The notes below the pieces were generated by a model that ran no database searches, was not told where the DNA came from, and was given only the letters and a program-made list of their open reading frames with translations. Both the position numbers and the translations under genes were made by a program. A stretch of DNA of 64,000 bases from Actinacidiphila rubida (GTDB taxonomy: Bacteria > Actinomycetota > Actinomycetes > Streptomycetales > Streptomycetaceae), in assembly GCF_900110255.1 (NCBI RefSeq), contig NZ_FODD01000004.1, forward strand, positions 286,843 through 350,842. Reading direction: 5' to 3'. Shown in pieces: positions 8,094 to 16,542 of this stretch. Numbering within the stretch: position 1 is the stretch's first letter; each line of letters begins with the position of its first letter.

Positions 8094-9266
8094 ATGCCAT
8101 CCATACGCAGGTCGCTGGCTTCCGCGGCGGCCGCGGTGCTCCTGGCGGGCGCCGCCACGGCGTGCGGCACCTCCGGCGGCGGCACGGACGCCAGGCCCCC
8201 GAGCGCGACGGCCGCGGCGCGGCAGACCACGCACGCGGCCGGGCTCCCCACGTCCTTCCCCACGAGCCTGAAGGACCTCAAGAAGTGGGAGCAGGCGTAC
8301 AAGGACGGCGGCTGGCGCGACTGGAACCGCGCGACGTGGCTCCGCAAGGCCAAGGACTTCGTCAACCCGGTGATCAGCGGGCTGTGGAGCGGTGACCGCA
8401 TGCGCGGCGCCGACCAGAACGACAAGCAGGTCCCGGCCGACGTACCCGCCGACCAGGGCATGACCGACCCCGCTCCCGCGCCGGTCGCCGCGCGCGCGGT
8501 GACCCCGCCCTACCACGTCAACGCCGCCGCCGTCGGCAAGCTGTTCTTCGACGGGCCGCAGGGGTCGATGGTGTGCTCGGCGACGGTGGTCCAGGACCCG
8601 GCCCACCCGGGCAAGTCGAACCTGGTGTGGACGGCGGGCCACTGCGTGCATGCCGGCAAGGACGGCGGCTGGTACCGCAACATCGCGTTCGTGCCGGCCT
8701 ACAACGACGGCGGCCGCAGCGCCGACGCGCTCAAGGGCGCGTCCCGCGGCACGCTCGCGCCGTACGGGGTGTTCTGGGCGGACTGGGCGAGCACGTCGGA
8801 CGAGTGGATCGCGCAGGGCTCGGAGAAGGGCGGCGGCGGATCGCCGTACGACTTCGCGGTGCTGCACGTGGTGCCGGAGAAGGGCGCGGGCGGCAAGTCG
8901 CTGCAGGAGACGGTCGGCGCGGCGATGCCGGTGTGGTTCGACGCCCCGGCGGTGTCCTCGATCCCGGTGATCGGCGCCTGGGGCTACCCCGCGGCTCCGC
9001 CCTACGACGGGCAGCGGATGTTCGCGTGCGCGGGCCGGCCGGGACGGCTGTCGCTGGACGCGCAGGAGCCCACCGAGTACCGGGTCGGCTGCACGATGAC
9101 CGGCGGCGCGTCCGGCGGCGGGTGGTTCGCCACCCGGCCGGACGGCAAGACGGCCCTGGTCAGCAACACGTCGATCGGGCCGGTGACGAACACCTGGCTG
9201 GCCGGGCCGCGGCTGGGGTCCGAGGCCAAGAAGGTGTACGACCAGGTGAGCGGCAAGTTCCGCTGA
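8094..9266 (+). CDS. Secreted trypsin-like serine peptidase, probable lipoprotein
   Basis: 390 residues. The start is ATG 8094, with AGGGGGACA upstream. The N-terminus MPSIRRSLASAAAAVLLAG is a signal peptide ending in an AATAC motif, so Cys-22 or thereabouts is a likely lipidation site. The catalytic part has the trypsin-fold triad: His in WTAGHC, Asp in YDFAVLHV, and Ser in TGGASGGGW. Spacing between His and Ser, about 170 residues, fits a V8/trypsin-like secreted endopeptidase. It would act outside the membrane; the substrate is unknown. It is divergent from the siderophore operon and separated from hflX by a strong hairpin. Regulation by iron is not suggested by any visible site. Confidence 0.85.
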   Translation: MPSIRRSLASAAAAVLLAGAATACGTSGGGTDARPPSATAAARQTTHAAGLPTSFPTSLKDLKKWEQAYKDGGWRDWNRATWLRKAKDFVNPVISGLWSGDRMRGADQNDKQVPADVPADQGMTDPAPAPVAARAVTPPYHVNAAAVGKLFFDGPQGSMVCSATVVQDPAHPGKSNLVWTAGHCVHAGKDGGWYRNIAFVPAYNDGGRSADALKGASRGTLAPYGVFWADWASTSDEWIAQGSEKGGGGSPYDFAVLHVVPEKGAGGKSLQETVGAAMPVWFDAPAVSSIPVIGAWGYPAAPPYDGQRMFACAGRPGRLSLDAQEPTEYRVGCTMTGGASGGGWFATRPDGKTALVSNTSIGPVTNTWLAGPRLGSEAKKVYDQVSGKFR

Positions 9267-9299
9267 CCGGACGGCGGACGGGGCTGCCCACCGGGTGAC

Positions 9300-9342
9300 G
9301 CGGCCAAGGGTGCGGCCAAAAGTGCGGCCAAGGTGCGGCCAA
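9300..9342. repeat. Four short direct repeats GCGGCCAA
   Basis: The octamer GCGGCCAA occurs at 9300, 9312, 9324 and 9335, with 12, 12 and 11-base spacing. It lies just before the terminator hairpin and after the peptidase stop codon. No function is evident; it could be slippage-derived or a protein-binding array. Confidence 0.8.
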
Positions 9343-9382
9343 AGGTAAGGACCCGTCTCCATGGAGGCGGGTCCTTACCTTT
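9341..9382. terminator. Bidirectional terminator between peptidase gene and hflX
   Basis: Two 20-base arms, 9341-9360 and 9363-9382, are inverted copies with a single G-T wobble and a two-base loop. The arms begin and end with AAA/TTT, giving a U-tract in both directions. It separates convergent genes and should terminate both. Confidence 0.85.
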
Positions 9383-9400
9383 GTGCCGTGTGCACCGTTG

Positions 9401-10897
9401 TCAGTGGCGTGCCGCGAGGGTGAACGGCGCCAGTTCGGCGGCCAGTTCCTCGTGCACCCGCACCTTCAGCAGCGTGCCGTCGCCGGTGTGCTCCTCGGAG
9501 AGCACCTCGCCGCCGGCGTGGACCCGGGACACCAGCCCGCCGTGGGTGTACGGCACGAGTGCCTCCACCTCGACGTCCGGCCGCGGGAGCTCCTCGTCGA
9601 TGAGCTCCAGCAGGTCCTCGATGCCCTGGCCGCTGCGGGCCGAGACGGCGATGGCGTGCTTCTCGTTGCGCAGCAGCCGCTGCAGCACGAGCGGGTCGGC
9701 CGCGTCCGCCTTGTTGACCACGACGATCTCCGGCACGTCCAGCGCGCCGACGTCGCGGAACACCTCGCGGACGGCCGCGAGCTGCTCCTCGGGGGTCGGG
9801 TGCGAACCGTCGACCACGTGCAGGATGAGGTCGGCGTCGGCGACCTCCTCCATGGTGGAGCGGAACGCCTCGACCAGGTGGTGCGGCAGGTGCCGGACGA
9901 ACCCGACGGTGTCGGCCAGCGTGTAGATCCGGCCCCCGGGCGTCTCGGCCCGGCGCACGGTCGGGTCGAGGGTGGCGAACAGGGCGTTCTCCACCAGCAC
10001 GCCCGCCCCGGTCAGGCGGTTGAGCAGCGAGGACTTGCCCGCGTTGGTGTAACCGGCGATCGCCACCGACGGCACCTTGTTGCGCCGGCGTTCCTGGCGC
10101 TTGAGGTCGCGGCTGGTCTTCATGTCCGCGATCTCCCGGCGCATCTTGGCCATCTTCTCGCGGATGCGCCGCCGGTCGGTCTCGATCTTGGTCTCACCGG
10201 GACCACGGGTGGCCATACCGCCGCCCGAGGAGCCGGAGCCACCGCCACCCATCTGCCGGGACAGCGACTGGCCCCAGCCGCGCAGCCTCGGCAGCATGTA
10301 CTGCATCTGGGCCAGCGAGACCTGCGCCTTGCCCTCACGGGACTTGGCGTGCTGGGCGAAGATGTCGAGGATCAGGGCGGTGCGGTCGACCACCTTGACC
10401 TTGACGACGTCCTCGAGGTGGATCAGCTGGCCGGGGCTCAGCTCGCCGTCGCAGACCACGGTGTCGGCACCGGTGTTCAGGACGATGTCCCGCAGCTCCT
10501 GCGCCTTGCCGGAGCCGATGTACGTGGCCGAGTCCGGCTTGTCGCGGCGCTGGATCACACCGTCCAGGACGAGGGCGCCCGCCGTCTCGGCGAGGGCCGC
10601 GAGCTCGGCCAGGGAGTTCTCGGCGTCGTCGACGGTTCCGGAGGTCCAGACACCGACGAGTACCACGCGCTCCAGTCGCAGCTGCCGGTACTCGACCTCG
10701 GTGACGTCCTCCAGCTCGGTGGAGAGGCCGGCGACGCGGCGCAGCGATGCACGGTCCTGCCGGTCCAGCTGGTCGCCGTCCCGATCGCCGTCGATCTCAT
10801 GACTCCACACGCCCTCCTCTTCCATCAGGGCGTCGGCCCGAAGGCTCTCGGGGAGGCGCTGGCGGTCGTCCGAAGAGGATGAAGGGAAGGAGGTCAT
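9401..10897 (-). CDS. hflX: GTPase HflX, ribosome-splitting factor
   Basis: 498 residues. The N-terminal HflX domain includes SATYIGSGKAQEL and DLILDIF-type blocks, then a Gly/Ser-rich hinge (MGGGGSGSSGGG) before GPGETKIETDRR and a basic coiled coil. The G domain has the P-loop GYTNAGKSSLLN, DTVGF as G3, and NKAD as G4. HflX binds the 50S subunit and splits stalled ribosomes after heat or other stress. I chose ATG 10897, preceded by AAAGGA; the N-terminal 80 residues are Streptomyces-type extension. About 150 bases upstream is a match to the sigma-R consensus, so expression is probably induced by thiol-oxidative stress. It is monocistronic, with a terminator on its 3' side. Confidence 0.96.
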   Translation of the reverse strand: MTSFPSSSSDDRQRLPESLRADALMEEEGVWSHEIDGDRDGDQLDRQDRASLRRVAGLSTELEDVTEVEYRQLRLERVVLVGVWTSGTVDDAENSLAELAALAETAGALVLDGVIQRRDKPDSATYIGSGKAQELRDIVLNTGADTVVCDGELSPGQLIHLEDVVKVKVVDRTALILDIFAQHAKSREGKAQVSLAQMQYMLPRLRGWGQSLSRQMGGGGSGSSGGGMATRGPGETKIETDRRRIREKMAKMRREIADMKTSRDLKRQERRRNKVPSVAIAGYTNAGKSSLLNRLTGAGVLVENALFATLDPTVRRAETPGGRIYTLADTVGFVRHLPHHLVEAFRSTMEEVADADLILHVVDGSHPTPEEQLAAVREVFRDVGALDVPEIVVVNKADAADPLVLQRLLRNEKHAIAVSARSGQGIEDLLELIDEELPRPDVEVEALVPYTHGGLVSRVHAGGEVLSEEHTGDGTLLKVRVHEELAAELAPFTLAARH

Positions 10898-11047
10898 TGG
10901 ATCCTTTGGTCGTTCGGTCAGAGTCGGGCGGCGCTCGCGCACCGTCACTGTCGATGGTCGCACGCCCGGGTGCCGCGGTCACCTGGTTTCCCCGGTGATC
11001 CGCGGGGAGCGGCCGCCCGTGAGGGCACTCCGCTCGCCGTCAGTCAC

Positions 11048-11073
11048 AACGTCGCGGCAGGCTGTCGCATTCC
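11048..11073 (-). promoter_or_regulatory. Candidate sigma-R promoter of hflX
   Basis: On the minus strand GGGAAT (its GGAAT core at 11073-11069) is followed after exactly 18 bases by GTTG (GTT at 11050-11048). This fits the SigR/SigH thiol-stress consensus GGAAT-N18-GTT. It lies in the 308-base gap 10898-11205 between rshA and hflX, about 150 bases upstream of the hflX ATG. The rest of that gap holds only a GC-rich hairpin near 11123-11150 that may end rshA transcription. Confidence 0.7.
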
Positions 11074-11205
11074 CAGGCCGGAAGGCTGTCCGCCGGCCGG
11101 CGCGGACACCCGTCGGACCCGGCCGGAGACGGGCTTCGCGCCCGGTCCGGTTGGCTCTGCGCCCAGGCTCGCGCTCGGCACCAGCACGCCTTCAGTGGCT
11201 CGCGC

Positions 11206-13398
11206 TCAGTTGCGGGCGGCCGCCCCGCTGACCGCCAGCTGGGCCCGGTACACGTCGTAGACGCCGGGCACCGCGCGCATCGCGCGCATCAGGGCGGGCA
11301 GGGCCTCGGCGTCGGGCAGCTCGACGGTGTACGTGTGGCGGACTCGGTGCTCCTGAGGTGGCTCCACGGCCGCCGACACGATGCCGACGCCCTGGCCCGC
11401 GATGACCTCGGTGAGGTCCGCGAGCAGCCGCGGCCTGCTGAGCGCCTCGGCGAGCACGGTGGCCCGGTAGCCGCCCGCCGGCTGGTCCTCCCGCCACCGC
11501 ACCGGCACCGGGGCCCGGCCGTCGGCGGCCATCCGCCCGGTGGAAGGGCACTCCACACGGTGCACGGCGACGGTGCCGCCGCGGATGACGAACCCGGTCA
11601 CGCGGTCCGGCGGCACCGGCGTACAGCAGCGGGCGAGCCGCACCGCCGCGCCGGGCAGGTCCGCGACGGCCAGCGGGTCCGCGGCGGGCACGGCGCCGGC
11701 CGCGGGCACGGGCCGTACCGGGGGCACCCGGTCGGGCTGCTCGTCGCGCTCGGCCGCGGGGTGCTGGCTCAGCCACCGGGTGATCGCGATCCGGGCGGCG
11801 GGCGTCGTCGCGTGCTCCAGCCAGTCGCGGTCGGGGCCGGACGTGGCGCTGTCGTCCATCAGCAGCTGGAGGGTGTCGCCGTCGCGCAACGCCGTGCCGA
11901 GGGGCGCGAGCCGGCCGTTGACGCGGGCGCCGACGCAGGCGTGCCCCGCCTCGCCGTGCATGGCGTACGCGGCGTCGACGCAGGTCGCCCCGTCCGGCAG
12001 CCGGAGCGTGCCGGAGGCGTCCTCGCCCTGTGCGGTGACGACGGTGATCTCGCGGTCCTGGGCGAGGTCGTCGCGCAGCGCGGACCAGAAGGTGTCCGCG
12101 TCGGGGGCGGCCCGCTGCCAGTCGAGCAGCCGGGCGAGCCAGCCGGGCCTGGTGGGGTCGATGCCGCCGCCCCAGCCCTCGGACGTCGAACCGATTCCGC
12201 TCTCGCCGCGCTCGGCGTCCGCACCCGCTCCGGGTTCCGCGGCCGCGTGCGGGTCGCCCAGGCCGATCACACCGGTCTCGGCCACGTGGTGCATCCGGCG
12301 GGTGCGCACCAGGACCTCGGCGATCCGGCCGTCGCCGTCGGCGATGGCAGTGTGCAGCGACTGGTACAGGTTGAACTTCGGGGCGGCGATGAAGTCCTTG
12401 AACTCGGCGATCACCGGCGTGAAACAGGTGTGCAGCTCGCCGAGCACCGCGTAGCAGTCGGCGTTCTCGCCGACGAGCACCAGCAGGCGGCCGAAGTCGC
12501 AGCCGCTGAGCTGCTTGCCGCCGCGCTTGAGCAGCAGGCGGTGGACGGAGACGGCGTGCCGGGGCCGGATGGCGATCTCGGCGGTGATGCCCGCCTCCCG
12601 CAGGACGGTCCTGACCTGGCCGGCGATGCCGCCGAGGAGGTCGGAACCGGCGGCGTTCTCCTCGATCATCGCGCGGGTGCGCCGGTACTCCTCGGGGTGG
12701 AGCACGGCGAAGACCAGGTCCTCCAGCTCGCTCTTGAGCGCCTGGACACCGAGGCGTTCGGCGAGCGGGATGAGGACGTCGCGGGTGACGTGGGCGATCC
12801 TGGCCTGCTTCTCCGGCCGCATGACGCCGAGCGTGCGCATGTTGTGCAGCCGGTCGGCGAGTTTGATCGACATCACCCGCACGTCGTTGCCGGTCGCGAC
12901 CAGCATCTTGCGGAACGTCTCCGGCTCGGCGGCGGCCCCGTAGTCGACCTTCTCCAGCTTCGTGACGCCGTCGACCAGGTAGCCGACCTCGGCGCCGAAC
13001 TCCCGCTCCACCTGATCGAGCGTCACCTCGGTGTCCTCGACGGTGTCGTGCAGCAGAGAGGCCGTCAACGTCGTGGTCTCCGCGCCGAGTTCGGCCAGGA
13101 TGAGGGTGACCGCGAGTGGGTGGGTGATGTACGGCTCACCGCTCTTGCGCGTCTGACCGCGGTGCGAGGACTCGGCCAGCACGTACGCCTTGCGCAGTTG
13201 TTCGATCGCGGCGGAGCCGGCCGCGGGATGCCGGCCGCGGTGCACCTTGATCAGGTGCTCGATGGCGTCGGGCAGTCTGCTGCCGCCGCCGACGCCCAGA
13301 AGCGCCACCCGGCCGAGGCGGCGCAGGTCGATGCGGCGCGTGCCGCGCCGCGGTTCCTCAGCGGTCCGCCCCGCGTCCACTGCGTTGTGTGCGCTCAT
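11206..13398 (-). CDS. rshA: RelA/SpoT-homologue (p)ppGpp synthetase/hydrolase family protein
   Basis: 730 residues, with the layout of a long RSH protein: HD hydrolase domain, synthetase domain, TGS and ACT. The HD domain is intact (AVTLILAELG, LLHDTVEDT, KLADRLHNM). The synthetase domain is recognisable by KDFIAAPKFNLYQSLHT and AEVLVRTRRMH but is diverged: the usual GRxKH site reads RPRHAV and the HW.YK block after AE.G is missing. A Gly/Glu-rich linker precedes the TGS domain (LRLPDGATCVDAAYAMH). Position beside dapF and hflX matches rshA, the second S. coelicolor RSH gene. The start is ATG 13398 behind GGAGGG. Hydrolase activity looks secure; strength of synthetase activity is open. Confidence 0.92.
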   Translation of the reverse strand: MSAHNAVDAGRTAEEPRRGTRRIDLRRLGRVALLGVGGGSRLPDAIEHLIKVHRGRHPAAGSAAIEQLRKAYVLAESSHRGQTRKSGEPYITHPLAVTLILAELGAETTTLTASLLHDTVEDTEVTLDQVEREFGAEVGYLVDGVTKLEKVDYGAAAEPETFRKMLVATGNDVRVMSIKLADRLHNMRTLGVMRPEKQARIAHVTRDVLIPLAERLGVQALKSELEDLVFAVLHPEEYRRTRAMIEENAAGSDLLGGIAGQVRTVLREAGITAEIAIRPRHAVSVHRLLLKRGGKQLSGCDFGRLLVLVGENADCYAVLGELHTCFTPVIAEFKDFIAAPKFNLYQSLHTAIADGDGRIAEVLVRTRRMHHVAETGVIGLGDPHAAAEPGAGADAERGESGIGSTSEGWGGGIDPTRPGWLARLLDWQRAAPDADTFWSALRDDLAQDREITVVTAQGEDASGTLRLPDGATCVDAAYAMHGEAGHACVGARVNGRLAPLGTALRDGDTLQLLMDDSATSGPDRDWLEHATTPAARIAITRWLSQHPAAERDEQPDRVPPVRPVPAAGAVPAADPLAVADLPGAAVRLARCCTPVPPDRVTGFVIRGGTVAVHRVECPSTGRMAADGRAPVPVRWREDQPAGGYRATVLAEALSRPRLLADLTEVIAGQGVGIVSAAVEPPQEHRVRHTYTVELPDAEALPALMRAMRAVPGVYDVYRAQLAVSGAAARN

Positions 13399-13682
13399 CG
13401 GGCCCTCCGGCAGCGTGGACCGGCTGCGGGAGCCCTCCACGACCCGTGGGGCCGCGCCGGTGCTTGATGCTACCGAGCCCACCACGTGCGGCAGTCGAGC
13501 TCTCGCCGAGAGTGATCCCCATCACCCGTTCGAGGGACATCCGGTCGGGGATCATGAGCGCATACTTCCGGATTCGGCCACCCGCAAGCGGTCAGCGGCC
13601 GTCCGGACGACCTCCGGTGGCGGTGCTTCCGGGACGCCGGCGCGGCCGCCGCCGGTCCGGCGCGACGGCCCCCGGCGTCCGC

Positions 13683-14597
13683 TCAGCGCGGTCCGGACAG
13701 CCAGTGCGGGTCGATGGTTCCCTCGGCGACGATCACGGCCGGCCCGGTCATCTCGATCATGCCGTCCGTGTCCTCGGCGATGACGAGGCGGCCGCCCGGT
13801 ACGTCGACGGTGTAGGTCACCCGGCGGCCGGTGACCGCGGGGTCGAGGCCGTCACGGCGGGCCGCGGCGACCATGACGGCGCAGGCGCCGGTGCCGCACG
13901 AGCGGGTCTCGCCCGAGCCACGCTCGTGGACGCGCAGGGCGACATGGAGCGGGCCCCGGTCCACCACGAACTCCACGTTGGTGCCGTCGGGGTAGGCCGA
14001 CCGCGGGCTCACCGCGGGCGCCCGCAGCAGGTCCCCGGCCTCGCCGAGCCCGTCCACGAACGCGACGGCGTGCGGGTTGCCCATGCTGACGTGGACCGCC
14101 GGCCAGCTGCGGTCGCCGACCGCCACGACCACCGGGTCGCCGGGCAGCTCCGCGCGGCCCATCCGCACGGTGACGGCCCCGGGCTCGCCGTCGTCGCCCT
14201 CCTTGGCGATGTGCACCTGCCGCACTCCGGCGCGGGTGGCGACGGCGAGGTCGCCCGCCTCGGCCAGTCCGGCGTGCTGGAGGTAGCGGGCGAAGACCCG
14301 TACGCCGTTGCCGCACATCTCGGCGATGCTGCCGTCGCTGTTGCGGTAGTCCATGAACCATTCGGCCTCGGCCGCGAGTGCGGCGGCCTCGGGGTGAGCC
14401 GTAGAGCGGACCACGCGCAGCACTCCGTCGCCTCCGATGCCGGCACGGCGGTCGCACAGCCGGGCCACGTCGGAAGCGGACAGGTCGAGCAGACCGTCCG
14501 GGTCGGGGACGATCACGAAGTCGTTCTCGGTGCCGTGGCCCTTCAGGAAGGGCAGCGGCGAGGACGAGTCAGGGGTGCCGTGGTGCGCTTCAGTCAC
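13683..14597 (-). CDS. dapF: Diaminopimelate epimerase
   Basis: 304 residues. It interconverts LL- and meso-diaminopimelate in lysine and peptidoglycan precursor synthesis, without a cofactor. Both catalytic cysteines are visible, in MCGNGVR and SCGTGAC, along with the GNPH substrate block. Streptomyces peptidoglycan contains LL-diaminopimelate, so the balance set by this enzyme serves both wall and lysine supply. GTG 14597 is preferred because the conserved FLKGHGTENDF block then begins about 17 residues in; an upstream in-frame GTG at 14621 is possible. A DnaA-box-like element lies 53 bases upstream. Neighbours are rshA downstream and a small membrane protein upstream. Confidence 0.95.
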   Translation of the reverse strand: MTEAHHGTPDSSSPLPFLKGHGTENDFVIVPDPDGLLDLSASDVARLCDRRAGIGGDGVLRVVRSTAHPEAAALAAEAEWFMDYRNSDGSIAEMCGNGVRVFARYLQHAGLAEAGDLAVATRAGVRQVHIAKEGDDGEPGAVTVRMGRAELPGDPVVVAVGDRSWPAVHVSMGNPHAVAFVDGLGEAGDLLRAPAVSPRSAYPDGTNVEFVVDRGPLHVALRVHERGSGETRSCGTGACAVMVAAARRDGLDPAVTGRRVTYTVDVPGGRLVIAEDTDGMIEMTGPAVIVAEGTIDPHWLSGPR

Positions 14598-14649
14598 GTC
14601 TCGATCGTACGCGGCACGCACGGACCGCCGCGTACGGAGGCCCGTGGCC

Positions 14650-14658
14650 TGTGGATAA
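14650..14658 (-). promoter_or_regulatory. DnaA-box-like element TTATCCACA upstream of dapF
   Basis: TGTGGATAA on the plus strand is TTATCCACA on the minus strand. It is embedded in CCTGTGGATAACCC, which is shared with the site at 38674. It lies between dapF and the next gene upstream. Whether DnaA binds here is unknown. Confidence 0.5.
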
Positions 14659-14706
14659 CCCGCGGAGCCCCGGGGCGGCCCGGCGGGGCTGTGGTGACGG
14701 ACGGCC

Positions 14707-15270
14707 TCAGCGCAGCCGCGCCACGCGCCAGACGGCGAGCAGCGCGAGCAGGACGATCACCAGCGTGTACCCGGTGACGTAGCGCCAGTCGGGCCGCGAG
14801 CCCGAACCCCGCGGCGGCAGGCCGGGCCAGGTCTGGCCCGCGCGGCGGGCGGCCATCAGCCCCCACCCGGCGGCGCACAGGCACAGCAGCAGCCCCAGCA
14901 TGGCCACGACGGGCCCAGCGTCCCCGGATTCGAAGGCCAGGGGGAAGGCGAACATCAGCGAGCCGCCGACGGCGAGCGCGGTGATCGGGGCGAGCTGCCA
15001 GAAGCGGAGTCGTCGCGCCGGCCTCAGCTCACGGAAGGACTGGGCGTCCTCCATCGCCGTCAACGCCTCGGCGGGGTCGAGCGGTTCGAGTTCGTCGAGC
15101 GGGCCCAGCGTCTCCAGCCCGTCGTGGCCCAGCGGGCCGTGCGGCTCGTCCGCGTCCATGGCGCCGACCGGCTCCCTGGACGGGTGCGCGTCCGGGAAGC
15201 CCCGGTGCTCCCGCTCGGGCCCGGTCGCCGTCTCACGTCCCTGGGGGGTGTCGCGCGGGCCGGCTGCCAT
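14707..15270 (-). CDS. Three-helix membrane protein of unknown function
   Basis: 187 residues, not assigned to a named family. The first 85 residues are hydrophilic, acidic and proline-rich, and end in AMEDAQSFRELRPARR. Three hydrophobic helices follow, starting at FWQLAPITALAVGG, PVVAMLGLLLCLCAAG and GYTLVIVLLALLAVW. The predicted topology is a cytoplasmic acidic tail with three transmembrane segments. I chose ATG 15270, with GGGAGG ten bases upstream; an in-frame GTG lies two codons before. The gene sits between miaA and dapF on the same strand, a conserved Streptomyces position, but this gives no functional clue. Confidence 0.8.
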   Translation of the reverse strand: MAAGPRDTPQGRETATGPEREHRGFPDAHPSREPVGAMDADEPHGPLGHDGLETLGPLDELEPLDPAEALTAMEDAQSFRELRPARRLRFWQLAPITALAVGGSLMFAFPLAFESGDAGPVVAMLGLLLCLCAAGWGLMAARRAGQTWPGLPPRGSGSRPDWRYVTGYTLVIVLLALLAVWRVARLR

Positions 15271-15374
15271 CGCCACGCGCCCTCCCAAGTCTCCGACACC
15301 GTAGCTAGATCCCGATGATGGCACGGCGCGGAGGCCGGGCCGGGACGACAGAGCCTCCCGATGCCATCACGTGA

Positions 15375-16289
15375 TCAGGCTGTAACCGCTTCTTGGAGCA
15401 ACCTCAGCACCTGCTCGGTGAGTTCCTGGCCCCTGGCGGCGAGCCAGTGGACGCGGGGGTCGCGGCGGAACCAGGAGTCCTGGCGGCGGGCGAAGCGCTT
15501 GGTGGCCCGCACCGTCTCGGCACGCGCCTGCTCCTCGGTGCACTCGCCGGCGAACGCGGACAGCACCTGCTGGTACCCCAGGGCCCGCGAGGCGGTGCGC
15601 CCTTCGCGCAGGCCGCGCTCTTCGAGCCCGCGGACCTCCGCCACCAGCCCGGCCTCCCACATGCGGTCCACCCGCAGGGCGATGCGCTCGTCGAGCACGG
15701 GCCGCGGCACGTCGACGCCGACCTGCACGGTGTCGTAGACCGACTCGTGGCCGGGCAGGCTCGCGGTGAAGGGTCGCCCGGTGATCTCGATGACCTCCAG
15801 GGCGCGCACGATGCGGCGGCCGTTGCTCGGCAGGATGGCCAGCGCGGCCTGCGGGTCGACGGCCGCGAGCCGGGCGTGCAGGGCCCCGGGGCCGCGGATC
15901 TCCAGCTCCTCCTCCAGGCGCGCGCGCACGGCCGCGTCGGTGCCGGGGAAGTCGAGTTGGTCGATCGCGGCGCGCACGTACAGGCCCGAACCGCCCACCA
16001 GGATCGGCACCTTGCCCGCTTCGTGCAGCCGCCCGATCTCGGCGCGGGCCAGGCGCTGGTAGTCGGCGACGTTGGCCGCCTCGGTGACGTCCCAGATGTC
16101 CAGCAGGTGGTGCGGGACGCCCCGGCGCTCGTCGGCGGTGAGCTTCGCGGTGCCGATGTCCATGCCGCGGTACAGCTGCATGGAGTCGGCGTTGATCACC
16201 TCGCCGTCCAGGGCGAGGGCGAGGTCGACGCCCAGGTCCGACTTCCCGGCGGCGGTGGGCCCGACGACAGCGATGACGCGCTTCTTCAC
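15375..16289 (-). CDS. miaA: tRNA dimethylallyltransferase
   Basis: 304 residues. MiaA adds a dimethylallyl group to N6 of A37 in tRNAs reading UNN codons. Visible are the P-loop GPTAAGKSDLG at the N-terminus, the substrate-binding block NADSMQLYRGMDIGTAK, GGSGLYVRA, and RALGYQQ with the RRQDSWFRRD tRNA-contact region. Its product is the substrate of MiaB, encoded 1.5 kb upstream on the same strand. The start is GTG (16289) with only a weak ribosome site; the P-loop position leaves no room for a later start. An AT-richer stretch immediately upstream may hold its promoter. Confidence 0.97.
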   Translation of the reverse strand: MKKRVIAVVGPTAAGKSDLGVDLALALDGEVINADSMQLYRGMDIGTAKLTADERRGVPHHLLDIWDVTEAANVADYQRLARAEIGRLHEAGKVPILVGGSGLYVRAAIDQLDFPGTDAAVRARLEEELEIRGPGALHARLAAVDPQAALAILPSNGRRIVRALEVIEITGRPFTASLPGHESVYDTVQVGVDVPRPVLDERIALRVDRMWEAGLVAEVRGLEERGLREGRTASRALGYQQVLSAFAGECTEEQARAETVRATKRFARRQDSWFRRDPRVHWLAARGQELTEQVLRLLQEAVTA

Positions 16290-16542
16290 GGAGTCAGTCT
16301 CGCAAACAAACGGGGCCGTACGCGCCCTGGACGATCATCCCGCACGGGGCGCGGGCGGCCCGGCGCCTGGGTCGGTCAGGGGCTGCTGGCCGTGGCGACG
16401 CGAAAACAGCGGGTCGCGGGTATGGTCGGAGTTGGGAAGGGCGCTTTGAGGTGGTTTCGCCCTGTTCAGATGGTCGATGCCGCCGGGTGCGACGGCGCAT
16501 TCCGCCCCTTCCCGAGCCGTCATCTCCGAGGGAAGGTGCCAG

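Noticed and set aside
9394..9415. TTGTCAGTG resembling the DNA-damage promoter, at the hflX 3' end
   Set aside because: It lies inside the hflX coding end and has no TAnnnT eight bases downstream.
11123..11150. Hairpin at the end of rshA considered as a terminator
   Set aside because: Only two 5-bp stems with bulges and no T-run; too weak to list as a feature.
16418..16423. GGGTAT resembling a sigma-B -10 upstream of the antitoxin-like gene
   Set aside because: No GNNTN at 14-16 bases upstream, and the distance to the start is long.
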